A DNA stretch of 44,573 bases from assembly GCF_913776295.1 (NCBI RefSeq), contig NZ_CAJYOJ010000037.1, positions 1 to 44,573 on the forward strand. Reading direction: 5' to 3'. The position numbers were made by a program, and so were the translations under genes. A model generated the notes under the pieces. That model had not been told where the DNA came from. It made no database searches and saw only the letters and a list, made by a program, of their open reading frames with translations. Positions 1 through 8,925 of this stretch are shown here, one piece after another. The stretch comes from an uncultured Pedobacter sp. (lineage in GTDB: Bacteria; Bacteroidota; Bacteroidia; Sphingobacteriales; Sphingobacteriaceae). How positions within the stretch are numbered: the first letter of the stretch is position 1; each line of letters starts with the position of its first letter.

Positions 1-600
1 GAAGAATGAGGGCTACAGCAAATAGCGGGACTGCAAGCCCTAAGAAAAACTATCCTTTAGTTTCCAGGCAAAACCGGCGATTTGGTTTATTTTTTGGAGC
101 GCAATGCTTCTGCAAGAAAATAACGGACTTCCTGTGTTACGCTTGTACGCTTCGGGCATCGTTCCTCAGCCCTGCAGGGTACCGCTGCACCCAGGTCTAA
201 CTGGCGAAGACAGTATTTCATTTTGAGGTTTTAGAGGCGCAAACGCTGTGCGTAAACCTGATGGCAGCTGCAGCCCCGAAGAATGAGGGCTACAGCAAAC
301 AGCGGGACTGCAAGCCCTAAGAAAAACTATCCTTTAGTTTCCAGGCAAAACCGGCGATTTGGTTTATTTTTTGGAGCGCAATGCTTCTGTAAGAAAATAA
401 CAGAGTTCCTGTGTTACGCTTGTACGCTTCGGGCATCGTTCCTCAGCCCTGCAGGGTACCGCTGCACTCAGGGCTAATTGGCGAAGACAGTATTTCATTT
501 TAATGGTTTGCAAACCGCACAAACGTTGTTCATAAACCCGATGGCAGCGGCAGCCCCGAAGCATGAGGGCTAAAGCGAACAGCGGGACTGTAGTCCGCCA
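1..600. repeat. Tandem repeat, 277/280-base units, 2.15 copies
   Basis: Unit 1 spans 1-277, unit 2 spans 278-557, and a third copy begins at 558 and loses similarity near 590-600. Each unit starts with GAAGAATGAGGGCTACAGCA (GAAGCATGAGGGCTAAAGCG in the third) and the first two are nearly identical for about 200 bases before drifting. Each can be translated to a 64-residue reading frame, but the two peptides are identical only because the DNA is, and they resemble no protein I know, so I do not call them genes. The left end of the array may lie outside the window. Bases 601-728 hold nothing recognisable except the region upstream of the sigma factor. Confidence 0.9.
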
Positions 601-728
601 TGAAACGCAGTCCTTTCATTTCCAAAAAACTTGAATTATTGCGTTATTCACCTAACTACCTATAATAATCTCTTTAATCATGTTTCACGTGTAACCTCGT
701 TATCCTTTGTGTAGTCTTACTACTAAAC

Positions 729-1310
729 ATGGAGCAAAACACTACAGATTTAGCGCTGATCCAAAAGGTATTGAACGGAGAAACCGATCAGTATACTTTA
801 TTGGTGAAACGCCATCAGCGGTTTGTGTTTACGCTTGCTTTAAGGTTTTTGAAAAACAGGGAAGACGCAGAGGAAGTTGCCCAGGATTGCTTTGTAAAAG
901 CATATAAAGCCTTGGGCACTTTTAAACAAACGGCCAAGTTTAGCACCTGGCTGTATACCATTACCTATACCACGGCCATGACTTTTTTAAGGAAAAACCG
1001 GTTAGATACTACTTCTATAGATGATGAAAGTGCTGTTTTGCAACTCGAAAATCAGACCTCCGATTTCAATGCGAATGGATACGAGAAGCAAGACAGCCAT
1101 ACTTTTTTAAACATAGCCATTGCCCAGCTCTTACCCGATGATGCCGCCATTATTACCCTATTTTATAAGGGCGAGCAGAGTTTGGAAGAAATTGGCCAAA
1201 CATTGCATATGGAGCCCAACACCATCAAAGTAAAATTGCATAGGGCCAGGCAAAGACTTAAAGAAAAATTACAATTTTTGTTAAAAGATGAAGTAAAGGA
1301 GTTACTATGA
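729..1310 (+). CDS. ECF-type RNA polymerase sigma factor
   Basis: This 193-residue protein is a sigma-70 family factor of the extracytoplasmic function group and directs RNA polymerase to a dedicated promoter set. Region 2 is at about residues 20-95 (LVKRHQRFVFTLALRFL, then the DAEEVAQDCFVKAY stretch and FSTWLYTITY), and region 4 is at about 130-185 (ITLFYKGEQSLEEIGQTL followed by the helix with KVKLHRARQRLKEKL). Length is normal for the family. The next gene overlaps by 4 bases (ATGA), the usual arrangement of a sigma factor with its membrane regulator. The start codon at 729 gives a family-typical N-terminus. Target genes cannot be told from the sequence. Confidence 0.93.
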   Translation: MEQNTTDLALIQKVLNGETDQYTLLVKRHQRFVFTLALRFLKNREDAEEVAQDCFVKAYKALGTFKQTAKFSTWLYTITYTTAMTFLRKNRLDTTSIDDESAVLQLENQTSDFNANGYEKQDSHTFLNIAIAQLLPDDAAIITLFYKGEQSLEEIGQTLHMEPNTIKVKLHRARQRLKEKLQFLLKDEVKELL

Positions 1311-1798
1311 ATACGATAGAACAGCAACTTTGGGATTATATTGATGGAAATCTCGATGAATTTTCGAAAAAGGCGATTGAAGAAAAAATTGAATCCACTG
1401 ACGAAATTAAAACCCAGTATGAGGAACTGCTAAAACTGAATTCGGTTTTTAATGCGCTCGATCTTGATGAACCTTCCCTGTCTTTTACCAGAAATGTGAT
1501 GGAAAGTGTGGCCTTAGCGCCTGCCCCTGTAGCGATGAAAACCAAGGTCGACAAAAAGATTATTTACGGAATTAGCAGCTTTTTCATTATCTCATTGTTG
1601 TTCTTATTAGGCTATGTGCTTTACAGCTCAAACCAAAGTATGCCTAAATTGGGATTTAATATCAATACGAACTTTAATTTCAATCAATATATCACGCCAA
1701 CTGTTCTATATAGCTTTTTATTTTTCGATCTGGTGATCGGACTGGTATTTCTTGATCAGTTTTTAAGGAAAAAATCGCTTAGAAGTAAGATCGGCTAA
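1307..1798 (+). CDS. Small membrane protein, candidate anti-sigma factor
   Basis: The 163-residue product has a soluble, acidic N-terminal part (about 1-75; LWDYIDGNLDEFSK and an EEKIES helix) that looks like the N-terminus of many Bacteroidota anti-sigma factors, but it lacks the HxxxCxxC zinc motif of ZAS proteins. Two hydrophobic segments follow at about 81-103 and 131-153, with a short loop between them and a basic tail (RKKSLRSK). Its 4-base overlap with the ECF sigma gene indicates translational coupling. From the context I infer that it holds the sigma factor at the inner membrane; the sequence alone does not prove it. Confidence 0.7.
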   Translation: MNTIEQQLWDYIDGNLDEFSKKAIEEKIESTDEIKTQYEELLKLNSVFNALDLDEPSLSFTRNVMESVALAPAPVAMKTKVDKKIIYGISSFFIISLLFLLGYVLYSSNQSMPKLGFNINTNFNFNQYITPTVLYSFLFFDLVIGLVFLDQFLRKKSLRSKIG

Positions 1799-1800
1799 AC

Positions 1801-1871
1801 AGTTCCCGCAGATCAAAATGATTTACGCAGATTTATATCCATCTACGCCTTTCACGAAATTTGCGGGAACT
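1801..1871. repeat. Inverted repeat with crossing 'CGCAGAT' words
   Basis: Ten-base arms AGTTCCCGCA (1801-1810) and TGCGGGAACT (1862-1871) flank about 51 bases that contain ATTTACGCAGATTTATATCC. It lies directly after the sigma/anti-sigma pair and before the convergent hydrolase gene. There is no T-run, so it is a poor intrinsic terminator. It resembles the small palindromic intergenic elements common in Bacteroidota genomes; that is recognition by eye, not a search. Confidence 0.6.
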
Positions 1872-1885
1872 CAACAGAAAAAATG

Positions 1886-2413
1886 TTAACCAAAGGTTTT
1901 TAAAATCTCCAACCCCATTGGCCACTCTCCAAACCCTGAGGCGGAATTAATATGTCCGGCATTACCAATATTGATGAATTCACTTCCCCAATTTTCGGCA
2001 AAAAACCTGGCCCTTTCTAAGGGGACCCACTCATCGTTTGAGCTGGCCACAACAATACTTTTGAAATGGAGTTTATCTAAAGGGACATGGTCAAAACCAA
2101 CGGTATCGAAGGTGTAACGTGGCGCTTCCAAATCGCTGGGCGCAACCAGTAATGCACCTTTTATTTTCTTTTGGTACTCTTTTGCCCAGTTTGCAATTGC
2201 GGTACAGCCTAAACTATGACCAATTAAAATTACATCGGCCAGATCATAGCCAGCAAGGGTCCCATCAATGGTTTCAATCCAGTCTTTACTGGCCGGTTTA
2301 TCCCATTCAAATTGATTGACACGCATAAAGTTGTCTCCGGATTTCTCGAAATGCGTTTGCCAATGATCAGGGCCTGAATTACCCAAACCAGGAATAATAA
2401 AGTAGTAGCTCAT
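1886..2413 (-). CDS. RBBP9/YdeN-type alpha/beta hydrolase
   Basis: A 175-residue serine hydrolase of the RBBP9/YdeN family. It opens with YYFIIPGLGNSGPDHWQTHF, the family's hallmark N-terminus, carries the nucleophile elbow GHSLGC, a LLVAPSD strand, and a C-terminal catalytic His in NAGHINSASG. An in-frame ATG 48 bases upstream (2461) would add 16 residues, but those are coded by the terminator hairpin of the cold-shock gene, and family members begin at the MSYYFI-like start, so I chose 2413. Substrate is unknown in most members of the family. Confidence 0.88.
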   Translation of the reverse strand: MSYYFIIPGLGNSGPDHWQTHFEKSGDNFMRVNQFEWDKPASKDWIETIDGTLAGYDLADVILIGHSLGCTAIANWAKEYQKKIKGALLVAPSDLEAPRYTFDTVGFDHVPLDKLHFKSIVVASSNDEWVPLERARFFAENWGSEFINIGNAGHINSASGFGEWPMGLEILKTFG

Positions 2414-2445
2414 AAGTGGCGTTATGAATCCAGGTAGAAATGAAA

Positions 2446-2478
2446 TAAAAAAGGCCGCCATCGCAAGAAAGCAGCCTC
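2446..2478 (-). terminator. Intrinsic terminator of the cold-shock gene
   Basis: Read on the minus strand, an 8-base-pair hairpin (arms 2470-2477 and 2452-2459, with two G-U pairs) is followed by six T residues (A-run at 2447-2452 on the plus strand). It sits 23 bases past the csp stop codon and just before the hydrolase start, which separates the two transcripts. Confidence 0.7.
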
Positions 2479-2500
2479 CTGTGTAAATATGATAAATAAA

Positions 2501-2692
2501 TTAAATTACTTTCACATTAACGGCATTTAAGCCTTTTTTACCGTTAGCAACTTCGTATTGAACTTTGTCGTTTTCACGGATTTCGTCGATAAGACCTGTT
2601 GAATGAACAAAAATTTCGCTATCGCCATTCGCAGGGATAATAAAGCCAAAACCTTTAGTTACATTGAAGAATTTTACTGTGCCTTCTTGCAT
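2501..2692 (-). CDS. Cold-shock domain protein (CspA family)
   Basis: The 63-residue product is a single cold-shock domain that binds single-stranded RNA or DNA. RNP-1 is KGFGFI (about residues 13-18) and RNP-2 is represented by EIFVH (about 26-30). The N-terminus MQEGTVKFFN is standard for the family; a longer reading from 2746 would add 18 hydrophobic residues unlike any Csp, so 2692 is taken as the start. An AT-rich leader and a plausible promoter lie upstream and a hairpin terminator downstream, so it is likely a monocistronic gene. Confidence 0.95.
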   Translation of the reverse strand: MQEGTVKFFNVTKGFGFIIPANGDSEIFVHSTGLIDEIRENDKVQYEVANGKKGLNAVNVKVI

Positions 2693-2717
2693 TGTATTAA
2701 ATATTAAAATTAAGCAT

Positions 2718-2747
2718 GCAAGGTAAGTTTTAATTTTTAAAATCAAA
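2718..2747 (-). promoter_or_regulatory. Probable promoter of the cold-shock gene
   Basis: On the minus strand, TTTG (2747-2744) and TACCTTGC (2725-2718) are 18 bases apart. This matches the Bacteroidota pattern TTTG...TAnnTTTG except for one base in the -7 box. It would give a leader of about 20 bases. Confidence 0.45.
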
Positions 2748-2806
2748 ATAAAATTTTAACATTTTTTAACGTTAAGATTTTGTAAATAACAGATTACTAA
2801 GGCTTT

Positions 2807-3724
2807 TTATTTTGCTTTTCCAATCATTGTCAAGGTAATTTCGCTGTTGTGCGGAATCTCTAACGTTGTTCCCGGCGCCACATCAAAAAGGTTTCTAACA
2901 TAAATATCGGCTATCCCCTGGGCTACCTTTTTTTTGGTCTCAGCATTTTCGGGAAGCACATTATAAACCGTTTTTACATGTATGCCTCCCTGAAAATCGA
3001 CAATAGCCGAAACCTGGTAAGCAAAATCCTTATAGGCACGATCTATCCGGATAATATATTGTGGAAACATGTAATCGTAAGCCTCTGTTCTGTTATTTGT
3101 CCGGTCTACCGTACTGATTTTTTCAACCCTCGCAATTTTGCTTTTAGGGATAAACTGTACCGGGCTTGTAGCGGCAAAAGCACTATCGCTGCTGGCATTA
3201 ACTTCTGCCGAACGTTTCTCTATAAAAGCAGTGTCGGCTTTGGTTGGTTTTTGGAGTTCTTCGGCTTTCGCTTTTAATTTATTTTTGATATAATCCTGAG
3301 CATAAAAAGTCATGTTTACATCCGAACGGATATCCGAGGCGATCACCCTTCCGTCAACCTGGATTCTTTGAAAAACCAAACTGTCTTTACTGATGTGTTT
3401 TACCTTAAAAAATTCGGCTGCGAAATTATATACATTGGCGTGATCGTATTGCAGGTAAAAATTCTGCATTCTGTTTTTCTGAGGGCTCCAGGCGGCCATG
3501 GTGTCTTCCCTTACCACCTCAATAATCCACGATGGCTTTTGCATAAAACCTTCCCGATTAAAAGAATATCCATCTTTAAACCGCCGCTTTACTTCCACAT
3601 AACGGATACCCTTTACCGGCTCGAAAGTAAAATCCCTTAATGTTGGGTTGCTGGTTTTAGCACCGTAATTACAGGCAGAAAGTATCAGTACAATAAAAAT
3701 AAGGTATATTGTATTTTTAATCAT
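2807..3724 (-). CDS. Uncharacterised lipoprotein
   Basis: The product has 305 residues. It starts with MIKNTIYLIFIVLILSAC, a clean lipoprotein signal with the lipid-accepting Cys at residue 18, so the mature protein should be membrane-anchored. The reading frame opens 28 codons further upstream (3808), but that would overlap the preceding gene and bury the signal peptide, so 3724 is preferred. The body is hydrophilic, with a Lys/Ala-rich stretch (KAKAEELQKP) near the middle and repeated YxIxxDR-type strands. I do not recognise a domain. It follows the phosphodiester glycosidase gene on the same strand with a 70-base gap. Confidence 0.7.
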   Translation of the reverse strand: MIKNTIYLIFIVLILSACNYGAKTSNPTLRDFTFEPVKGIRYVEVKRRFKDGYSFNREGFMQKPSWIIEVVREDTMAAWSPQKNRMQNFYLQYDHANVYNFAAEFFKVKHISKDSLVFQRIQVDGRVIASDIRSDVNMTFYAQDYIKNKLKAKAEELQKPTKADTAFIEKRSAEVNASSDSAFAATSPVQFIPKSKIARVEKISTVDRTNNRTEAYDYMFPQYIIRIDRAYKDFAYQVSAIVDFQGGIHVKTVYNVLPENAETKKKVAQGIADIYVRNLFDVAPGTTLEIPHNSEITLTMIGKAK

Positions 3725-3794
3725 TTCAACAAAAATATTGGCTAAAATAAGTTTTTTTACCCAGAGGCAAACATGATTGTTAGGGGGCGCATCT

Positions 3795-4670
3795 TTATTT
3801 ATTGACATGTTTTTTCACTAAGATAACATTGGCAACCTTACGCTGTCCTCCATGATCCCATTTTTTATTATCACTTGGATAGTTGATCACGCCACCATCG
3901 GGCATTCCATTTACCCATAGAGAGGTAGAACCGCCTCCATCAAAATTCAGGGCGCTTTTACAGCCCAGCCAACGCATTAATTTGGTTAACTCGAACAAAC
4001 TCATGCCTGCCGAATTTTCATTTCTTCCATCAACTGTCAATAAGATTACCCTACCGTTTGGTTTGATGCCTACGCAGGTACGTGGATGCCGCAAGCGATT
4101 AAACCCGGCGGTATCTAAAGTCTCATCAATATTGTTCAAAGTCAATAAAGGCCCGTTTAGCAAAACATTTTGCTCGCTCAGTTTGCTTTCCCAGTCCGTT
4201 GTTCCATCCCACTTTTTGATCAAAATTTTTCCGTTATCAATCACTATCGCCGCCTCCTGATGTCTCGCTCTATTTCCATTTTTATCCAAACGATTGGTAT
4301 TGATCGTTTTTCCTTCCACACGCACGAAATCTACAGCACCTCCGTTTTTTACATCGAAAAAATTACCGTTTATCGCAGCAATAGCGGTATCCCGTAATCC
4401 AAAATTACTGGTGGTAAGTAGTTCTTTTTCTTCAGCTCCGATAGCAAAAACGGCCCTACGACCCGTATTTTTTATTTCCAAAAAAGAAATATTTTGATTT
4501 GCCGCAAAAAGATTTTCCCGATCAAAGTGGTGACGGAATAAAACCACCTGCCGGGCAATTTTATTTTTACGCCATTTAGCTTTTACTAGGGTAATGGAAT
4601 CGGCATTTTGGCCAAAGGCTGAGAAACCTGCGGCAAAGAGTGCAAGTGCAAAGAATAGTTTTTTAAACAT
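3795..4670 (-). CDS. Phosphodiester glycosidase (NAGPA domain), secreted
   Basis: This 291-residue protein has a signal peptide (MFKKLFFALALFAAGFSAFG) and a domain of the NAGPA/DUF2233 phosphodiester glycosidase family, whose members remove sugar caps from phosphodiester-linked groups. The hallmarks are INGNFFD (about residue 100), a PRTCVGIK strand, LLTVDGR, and near the C-terminus the NFDGGGSTSLWVNG loop. It is at the usual length and complete. It probably acts in the periplasm or outside the cell; the real substrate is unknown. Confidence 0.88.
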   Translation of the reverse strand: MFKKLFFALALFAAGFSAFGQNADSITLVKAKWRKNKIARQVVLFRHHFDRENLFAANQNISFLEIKNTGRRAVFAIGAEEKELLTTSNFGLRDTAIAAINGNFFDVKNGGAVDFVRVEGKTINTNRLDKNGNRARHQEAAIVIDNGKILIKKWDGTTDWESKLSEQNVLLNGPLLTLNNIDETLDTAGFNRLRHPRTCVGIKPNGRVILLTVDGRNENSAGMSLFELTKLMRWLGCKSALNFDGGGSTSLWVNGMPDGGVINYPSDNKKWDHGGQRKVANVILVKKHVNK

Positions 4671-4762
4671 AACCTGGTTTTGGCATAAAATTAAAAACTG
4701 TTAGGTGGTTTAAGTTAAAGCATCAAGAATTATACAAAGCGCTATTTAATAGCGCCGTTATT

Positions 4763-4880
4763 GCGATCAGCGTGAAACGGAGTCGAGAACCCGAAGGCTT
4801 AGCGAAGCTAAATCTACCAAGACAGACCTCTCCCCGCCTGTACGGGCAGCTATTCCACCGCGTTTCAGTCGAGAGGACGA
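4763..4880. repeat. REP-like dispersed repeat, copy A
   Basis: An intergenic element carrying the words GTGAAACGGAGTCGAGAAC, TTAGCGAAGCTAAATCTA, CTCCCCGCCTGTACGGGCAG and CGTTTCAGTCGAGAGGACGA. The same words recur at 17151, 27399 and 42794, in either orientation. It is the main content of the 348-base gap at 4671-5018; the other recognisable element there is a terminator. Confidence 0.8.
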
Positions 4881-4901
4881 ATCGTGAAGTTTGGTGTAAA
4901 T

Positions 4902-4936
4902 AAAAAGTGGAGCAATCAATTTAATGATTTGCTCCG
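4902..4936 (-). terminator. Intrinsic terminator after the zincin protease gene
   Basis: GGAGCAATCA (4909-4918) pairs with TGATTTGCTCC (4925-4935), with one bulged base. On the minus strand the hairpin is followed by ACTTTTTATTT, so it should end the transcript of the gene that stops at 5019. The other side carries GCCTTTTTG, so it might also work in the opposite direction. Confidence 0.65.
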
Positions 4937-5018
4937 CCTTTTTGAATTTCGAATGAGTGAATGCACAATCGCTCTTGATTATTCTTTCATTTTTATTCTT
5001 TTATAATTTAATCTCTAT

Positions 5019-7535
5019 TTACTTTTTCGGGTCCAAAATATCTTTAATTCTGATATTTAAATCTTCGTAATGTGCTTTTGTAATGGCATCGCCAGCGGCC
5101 GCCCTGGCTCTGGTGGTAGCCAATAAGGTTTTCAATTCTTTTCTAACCAATGGCCTGATATCAGATAAACCAACATTAATTGGGGTTAAGCCATAACTAG
5201 CAGCATACTCTGCAGGGAAACCAACCGGAAGTTCATTCTCTTTAGTCATTAAATCCTGTAAACGATCTACATAGGCACGTTGTAAATTACGCTTAAAGGC
5301 ATCTGCTCTCCCGGCAACAAAAACTGAAGAACGTAAGTCGGTGAATAACTCAGGCAAAGTATATGCTTTTGCTGTACCGTTTTTGGTCTCATTATCTAAC
5401 AAGCGTGCAATACGGGATGCTGATAGCAAATTTCCTAAAGTATTTGTTTGAACACCTTTAATGCGGTTCAGCAACACACCGTTATCAAATTTGCTTAATT
5501 GGTCGTTACTGATTAACCAAAGTGGTGTAGTAAATAATTGCTGATTGAAAAAAGCAACAGCTTCTTTTTGTTTTGCTTTTGGTAAATAGGCGTAAACCGG
5601 GCCTTTTTGGTCGTAAGTTTTAAAATTTTCACTTAGTCCACCAACATTTGTAGCCACATGCCCCATGTAACGGTTAAACTGTCCAACAATTTCAGTATAG
5701 ATCTCTTTTAAATCGCTATAATCTTTTCCTTTTTGATAGGTCCATTTTTCGACGTTTGGAAGGATACGTTTCAAATTAGCAATACCATATGTACTGGCTT
5801 TCATCGCATTGTCGCCCAAATCTTCGCTCTGCAAACGAGGGTCTAATGACGTTCCCTGGCGGCCGTAGAAATACAAAGGATTACCCGCATTTTTTAGGGT
5901 CCACTGGTCTAAAATTTCTTTTTCCTGTTCTGCGGTTTTGCCTCCAGGGATCCATGAATAGCCCCATTTTACGGCCCATTTATCGTATTCTCCTATCTGA
6001 GGGTGAAGTTTCGTTACACCATCGCCAGGTTGTGCGATATAATTGAAACGCGCATAATCCATAATGGATGGTGCTGTACCGTGCTTATCTGTAAACGTTT
6101 TTGAACGTAAGGAATCAACCGGGTATGCATAGCTTGAGCCAAAGTTATGTGGCAAGCCTAGCGTATGGCCAATCTCATGTGAAGAAACAAAACGGATCAG
6201 TTCACCCATCTGTGCATCGGTAAATTGCGCTTTACGCACATCAGGATTAATGGCTGCTGTTTGTACGAAATACCAGTTACGCAACAGGTTCATCACGTTA
6301 TGGTACCAACCAATATGCGTTTCCAGAATTTGCCCGGTGCGGGGATCACTAACGTGCGGGCCGTAAGCATTTGCAATATCTGATGCAAAATATCGCACCA
6401 CCGAATACCTGGAGTCTTCTACACTAAACTGAGGATCTTGTTGAGGTGTTGGTGCTTCTTTACCCATAATGGCATTTTTGAAACCTGCAGCTTCAAAAGC
6501 TACCTGCCAATCGTTAATTCCCTGAATTAAATACGGCACCCATTTTTTTGGCGTTGCAGGATCGATATAGATGATAATAGGCTTTACCGGCTCTACTAAT
6601 TCGCCCCGTTTATAGGCATTTGTGTCTTTGGGAACTAAATTCCAGCGGTGAATGTAGGCTGTACGTTCCGCTTTTTGCGCATTGCTTCCGTAGTCGATTT
6701 GAGATTGACCAAAATAACCGACCCTGCTGTCCATTATCCTGGCTTTTACAGGAGTTTTTGGCAGTAATAACATCGATGTATTAAATTCGAAAGTAACGGC
6801 ACCATTACTGTTATCCGTTGGAGATTCTGCTGCTCGATAGGTTTTAGCTGTTTTTACCTCCACGTTGATCGGGAAGGTTTTTATCGTATCAATGTAAGAT
6901 CTTGAACCATCGTATGCCATTACTTTATATGCTTTACGGATCTGATCGGTAGCACCAATGGCCATAATATCACCGTTATAAAAGTCGGTAACATCAATTA
7001 CAACGCCTGTCGTATCTTTATTATAGGCTTTAATTTCAAAACTGGCTAGAATCTGCGCAAGATTAGAGTTTTGTACCGATTCGTACATATCGCTGTTCTG
7101 ATCGGCTTTAGTTGAATAACTAGGTACGCGGATGTAAACCTGTTTACCTCTACGCTCCCATTTCCATACCTGCTCATTTAATTCTTCTCCACCATATTGC
7201 TGGTTGCCCACTTTTACACCGGCAGGTGCTTTTGCCAAACGGGTAACAACCAGCATCTCGCGGTTAATCATCGAATCTGGTATCTCAAAATACCATTTAT
7301 CGTCAACCTTATGTGTTTTAAATAAACCGTTTGTTGTTCTCGCCTTTGCAGTAATTACCTCGGCAAACGGTTTAATCCCTTCTTTTTTTTGTGCCGCCGC
7401 CGGAGCTGCCGTTGGTGTTGTTGGAGTGCTTCCCTTTGTTGTTTTAGATTTTTTCTGGGCATATACCGAACCTGTTCCGGCTACCCCAATTGTTACGACA
7501 CCTGCTAGGGCAAGTACCTTAAAAATTTTATTCAT
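5019..7535 (-). CDS. Secreted zinc-dependent metalloprotease (DUF5117/DUF5118/DUF4953 type)
   Basis: An 838-residue protein with a signal peptide (about 1-26, ending VYA) and a low-complexity Thr/Pro/Ala linker (about 34-50). The N-terminal half (about 60-320) matches the DUF5118-DUF5117 arrangement seen in large Bacteroidota proteases. The catalytic segment is SSHEIGHTLGLPHNFG: His453, Glu454, His457 and His463 form a metzincin-type HExxHxxGxxH site. The SIMDYARFNY Met-turn comes later (about residue 500), and the C-terminal helical part (DUF4953-like) runs to the end. It is full length. A terminator follows at 4902-4936. Probably a periplasmic or exported peptidase; its substrate is unknown. 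Confidence 0.9.
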   Translation of the reverse strand: MNKIFKVLALAGVVTIGVAGTGSVYAQKKSKTTKGSTPTTPTAAPAAAQKKEGIKPFAEVITAKARTTNGLFKTHKVDDKWYFEIPDSMINREMLVVTRLAKAPAGVKVGNQQYGGEELNEQVWKWERRGKQVYIRVPSYSTKADQNSDMYESVQNSNLAQILASFEIKAYNKDTTGVVIDVTDFYNGDIMAIGATDQIRKAYKVMAYDGSRSYIDTIKTFPINVEVKTAKTYRAAESPTDNSNGAVTFEFNTSMLLLPKTPVKARIMDSRVGYFGQSQIDYGSNAQKAERTAYIHRWNLVPKDTNAYKRGELVEPVKPIIIYIDPATPKKWVPYLIQGINDWQVAFEAAGFKNAIMGKEAPTPQQDPQFSVEDSRYSVVRYFASDIANAYGPHVSDPRTGQILETHIGWYHNVMNLLRNWYFVQTAAINPDVRKAQFTDAQMGELIRFVSSHEIGHTLGLPHNFGSSYAYPVDSLRSKTFTDKHGTAPSIMDYARFNYIAQPGDGVTKLHPQIGEYDKWAVKWGYSWIPGGKTAEQEKEILDQWTLKNAGNPLYFYGRQGTSLDPRLQSEDLGDNAMKASTYGIANLKRILPNVEKWTYQKGKDYSDLKEIYTEIVGQFNRYMGHVATNVGGLSENFKTYDQKGPVYAYLPKAKQKEAVAFFNQQLFTTPLWLISNDQLSKFDNGVLLNRIKGVQTNTLGNLLSASRIARLLDNETKNGTAKAYTLPELFTDLRSSVFVAGRADAFKRNLQRAYVDRLQDLMTKENELPVGFPAEYAASYGLTPINVGLSDIRPLVRKELKTLLATTRARAAAGDAITKAHYEDLNIRIKDILDPKK

Positions 7536-7626
7536 GCGTGTATAAAGTTAGTTTGCTTGGCGATAAGAGGTTAAAGTTAAAGCGTTGTTACACCACAAAT
7601 CATTTGTAACACGAAAATTACGCTGA

Positions 7627-8874
7627 TCAGATTCTTTTTTCGAGTCGAACCACTTTAAAATAGACCTGATTATTCCTAAAAATTTCGAGAATGATATTGC
7701 TGCCTGCTTTCGACTTAAACATTTCATTAAGATCGTTTAAATAATAGCCATCGATACTTTTAAAGTTTACCCCGATAATTTCGTCATCGGAATATAAACC
7801 TGCCTTTTCTGCCGGACTGTTTTCATCTATTTCTCCGATCATTACTCTTTTATATGCTTTCTGATCTAGATACAACACCATCCCCGCCATATCGTGTTCA
7901 AAAGGGATTTTCCTGAATCGATTGGATTTAACATAAATAAAACCATCCTGATAGTTAAACTGAATGTTAAATTTCCGAAGAAGATCGGCTCCTATATTTC
8001 CATTCCTTTTGGACAAATCGATTTTAGCTGCGATGCGCTTAAAATCAGGGAAGCCGGCAACAACATTTTGAAAAACATGGCCCCCGATATTAAACCTGTT
8101 TACACGGCCAACATATCCCTTAATCTGGCCGCTTAAGCTCATCCCTAAATTCGCTTTGATTTTTTTATCCGGTAAAGGGAATGCTGTGCCATTGAGCATT
8201 TCGAGTGATAGCGCATGGCTGGCGCCGGTATCCATTAAAAACCTCGCTTCAACTGTTTTTCCGTCAGGAACGTCAATTGTAGTTAAAACATAAGGTTTCT
8301 GATTCTCTATTTCGATAGGGATTTTTTTCCCGCGGTACTTAATTTTGGCGCCGCGATCGTAAACAATCAGCCTGTTTTCACTATACCTGATATCGACAAT
8401 AAAACTATTAAAAAAGCTGAAGCCTAACAAGCCATAAATTTTCAGCCCTAAATGTCCTGAAAGGTTAAATAAGTCTTCTTTTAAAATCGCGGCTGGTATA
8501 TATTTAATGCTGGCACTGCCTACTTTAACATCAAGACTTTGAGAAACATAAGCATCCACACTTTCCAGGCCAAGGCCGGAAACCTTAATTTTACGGAGCT
8601 TACCAAAATTCAACGAATCGATAACAGAGGGATCTGTAATAATCATGGGGCCAACACCGGTATCAAGTACAAAATCATACGGTCCTTTTCCATTCACATA
8701 CACCGGAATTATCATGAGGTTTTTAATACACTTAAAAGCAATAGACTGTTTTTGCTGGTTTCTTTTCAATAGGAATTCCTGGCCAAAACCAGAAAAAGCA
8801 AGAAAGACAAGCACCAGGCAAATGGTCAGTTTGAGTAAACAGATTATTACACGGAGGTTATATTTGGCTAACAT
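7627..8874 (-). CDS. Retropepsin-like aspartyl protease with PDZ domain
   Basis: The 415-residue protein begins with a hydrophobic segment (about 8-30) that is a signal peptide or anchor. Two pepsin-like half-sites follow: FVLDTGVGP (Asp71) and FLMDTGASH (Asp215), so this is a single-chain duplication of a retropepsin-type fold. A PDZ domain occupies about 335-410 (GEIDENSPAEKAGLYSDDEIIGVN). The Asp-Thr-Gly triads are intact. Such proteins are common in Bacteroidota periplasms and their substrates are mostly unknown. It shares a short gap with the divergent D,D-peptidase gene at 8926. Confidence 0.85.
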   Translation of the reverse strand: MLAKYNLRVIICLLKLTICLVLVFLAFSGFGQEFLLKRNQQKQSIAFKCIKNLMIIPVYVNGKGPYDFVLDTGVGPMIITDPSVIDSLNFGKLRKIKVSGLGLESVDAYVSQSLDVKVGSASIKYIPAAILKEDLFNLSGHLGLKIYGLLGFSFFNSFIVDIRYSENRLIVYDRGAKIKYRGKKIPIEIENQKPYVLTTIDVPDGKTVEARFLMDTGASHALSLEMLNGTAFPLPDKKIKANLGMSLSGQIKGYVGRVNRFNIGGHVFQNVVAGFPDFKRIAAKIDLSKRNGNIGADLLRKFNIQFNYQDGFIYVKSNRFRKIPFEHDMAGMVLYLDQKAYKRVMIGEIDENSPAEKAGLYSDDEIIGVNFKSIDGYYLNDLNEMFKSKAGSNIILEIFRNNQVYFKVVRLEKRI

Positions 8875-8925
8875 TCAACTAAATTTAATAAATTAGTTAA
8901 TCTTTATGTCTCCTAAATTTAGCAC

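Noticed and set aside
6..477. Two 64-residue reading frames in the repeat units
   Set aside because: They are equal because the DNA units are equal, end inside the repeat, show no start signal and resemble no protein.
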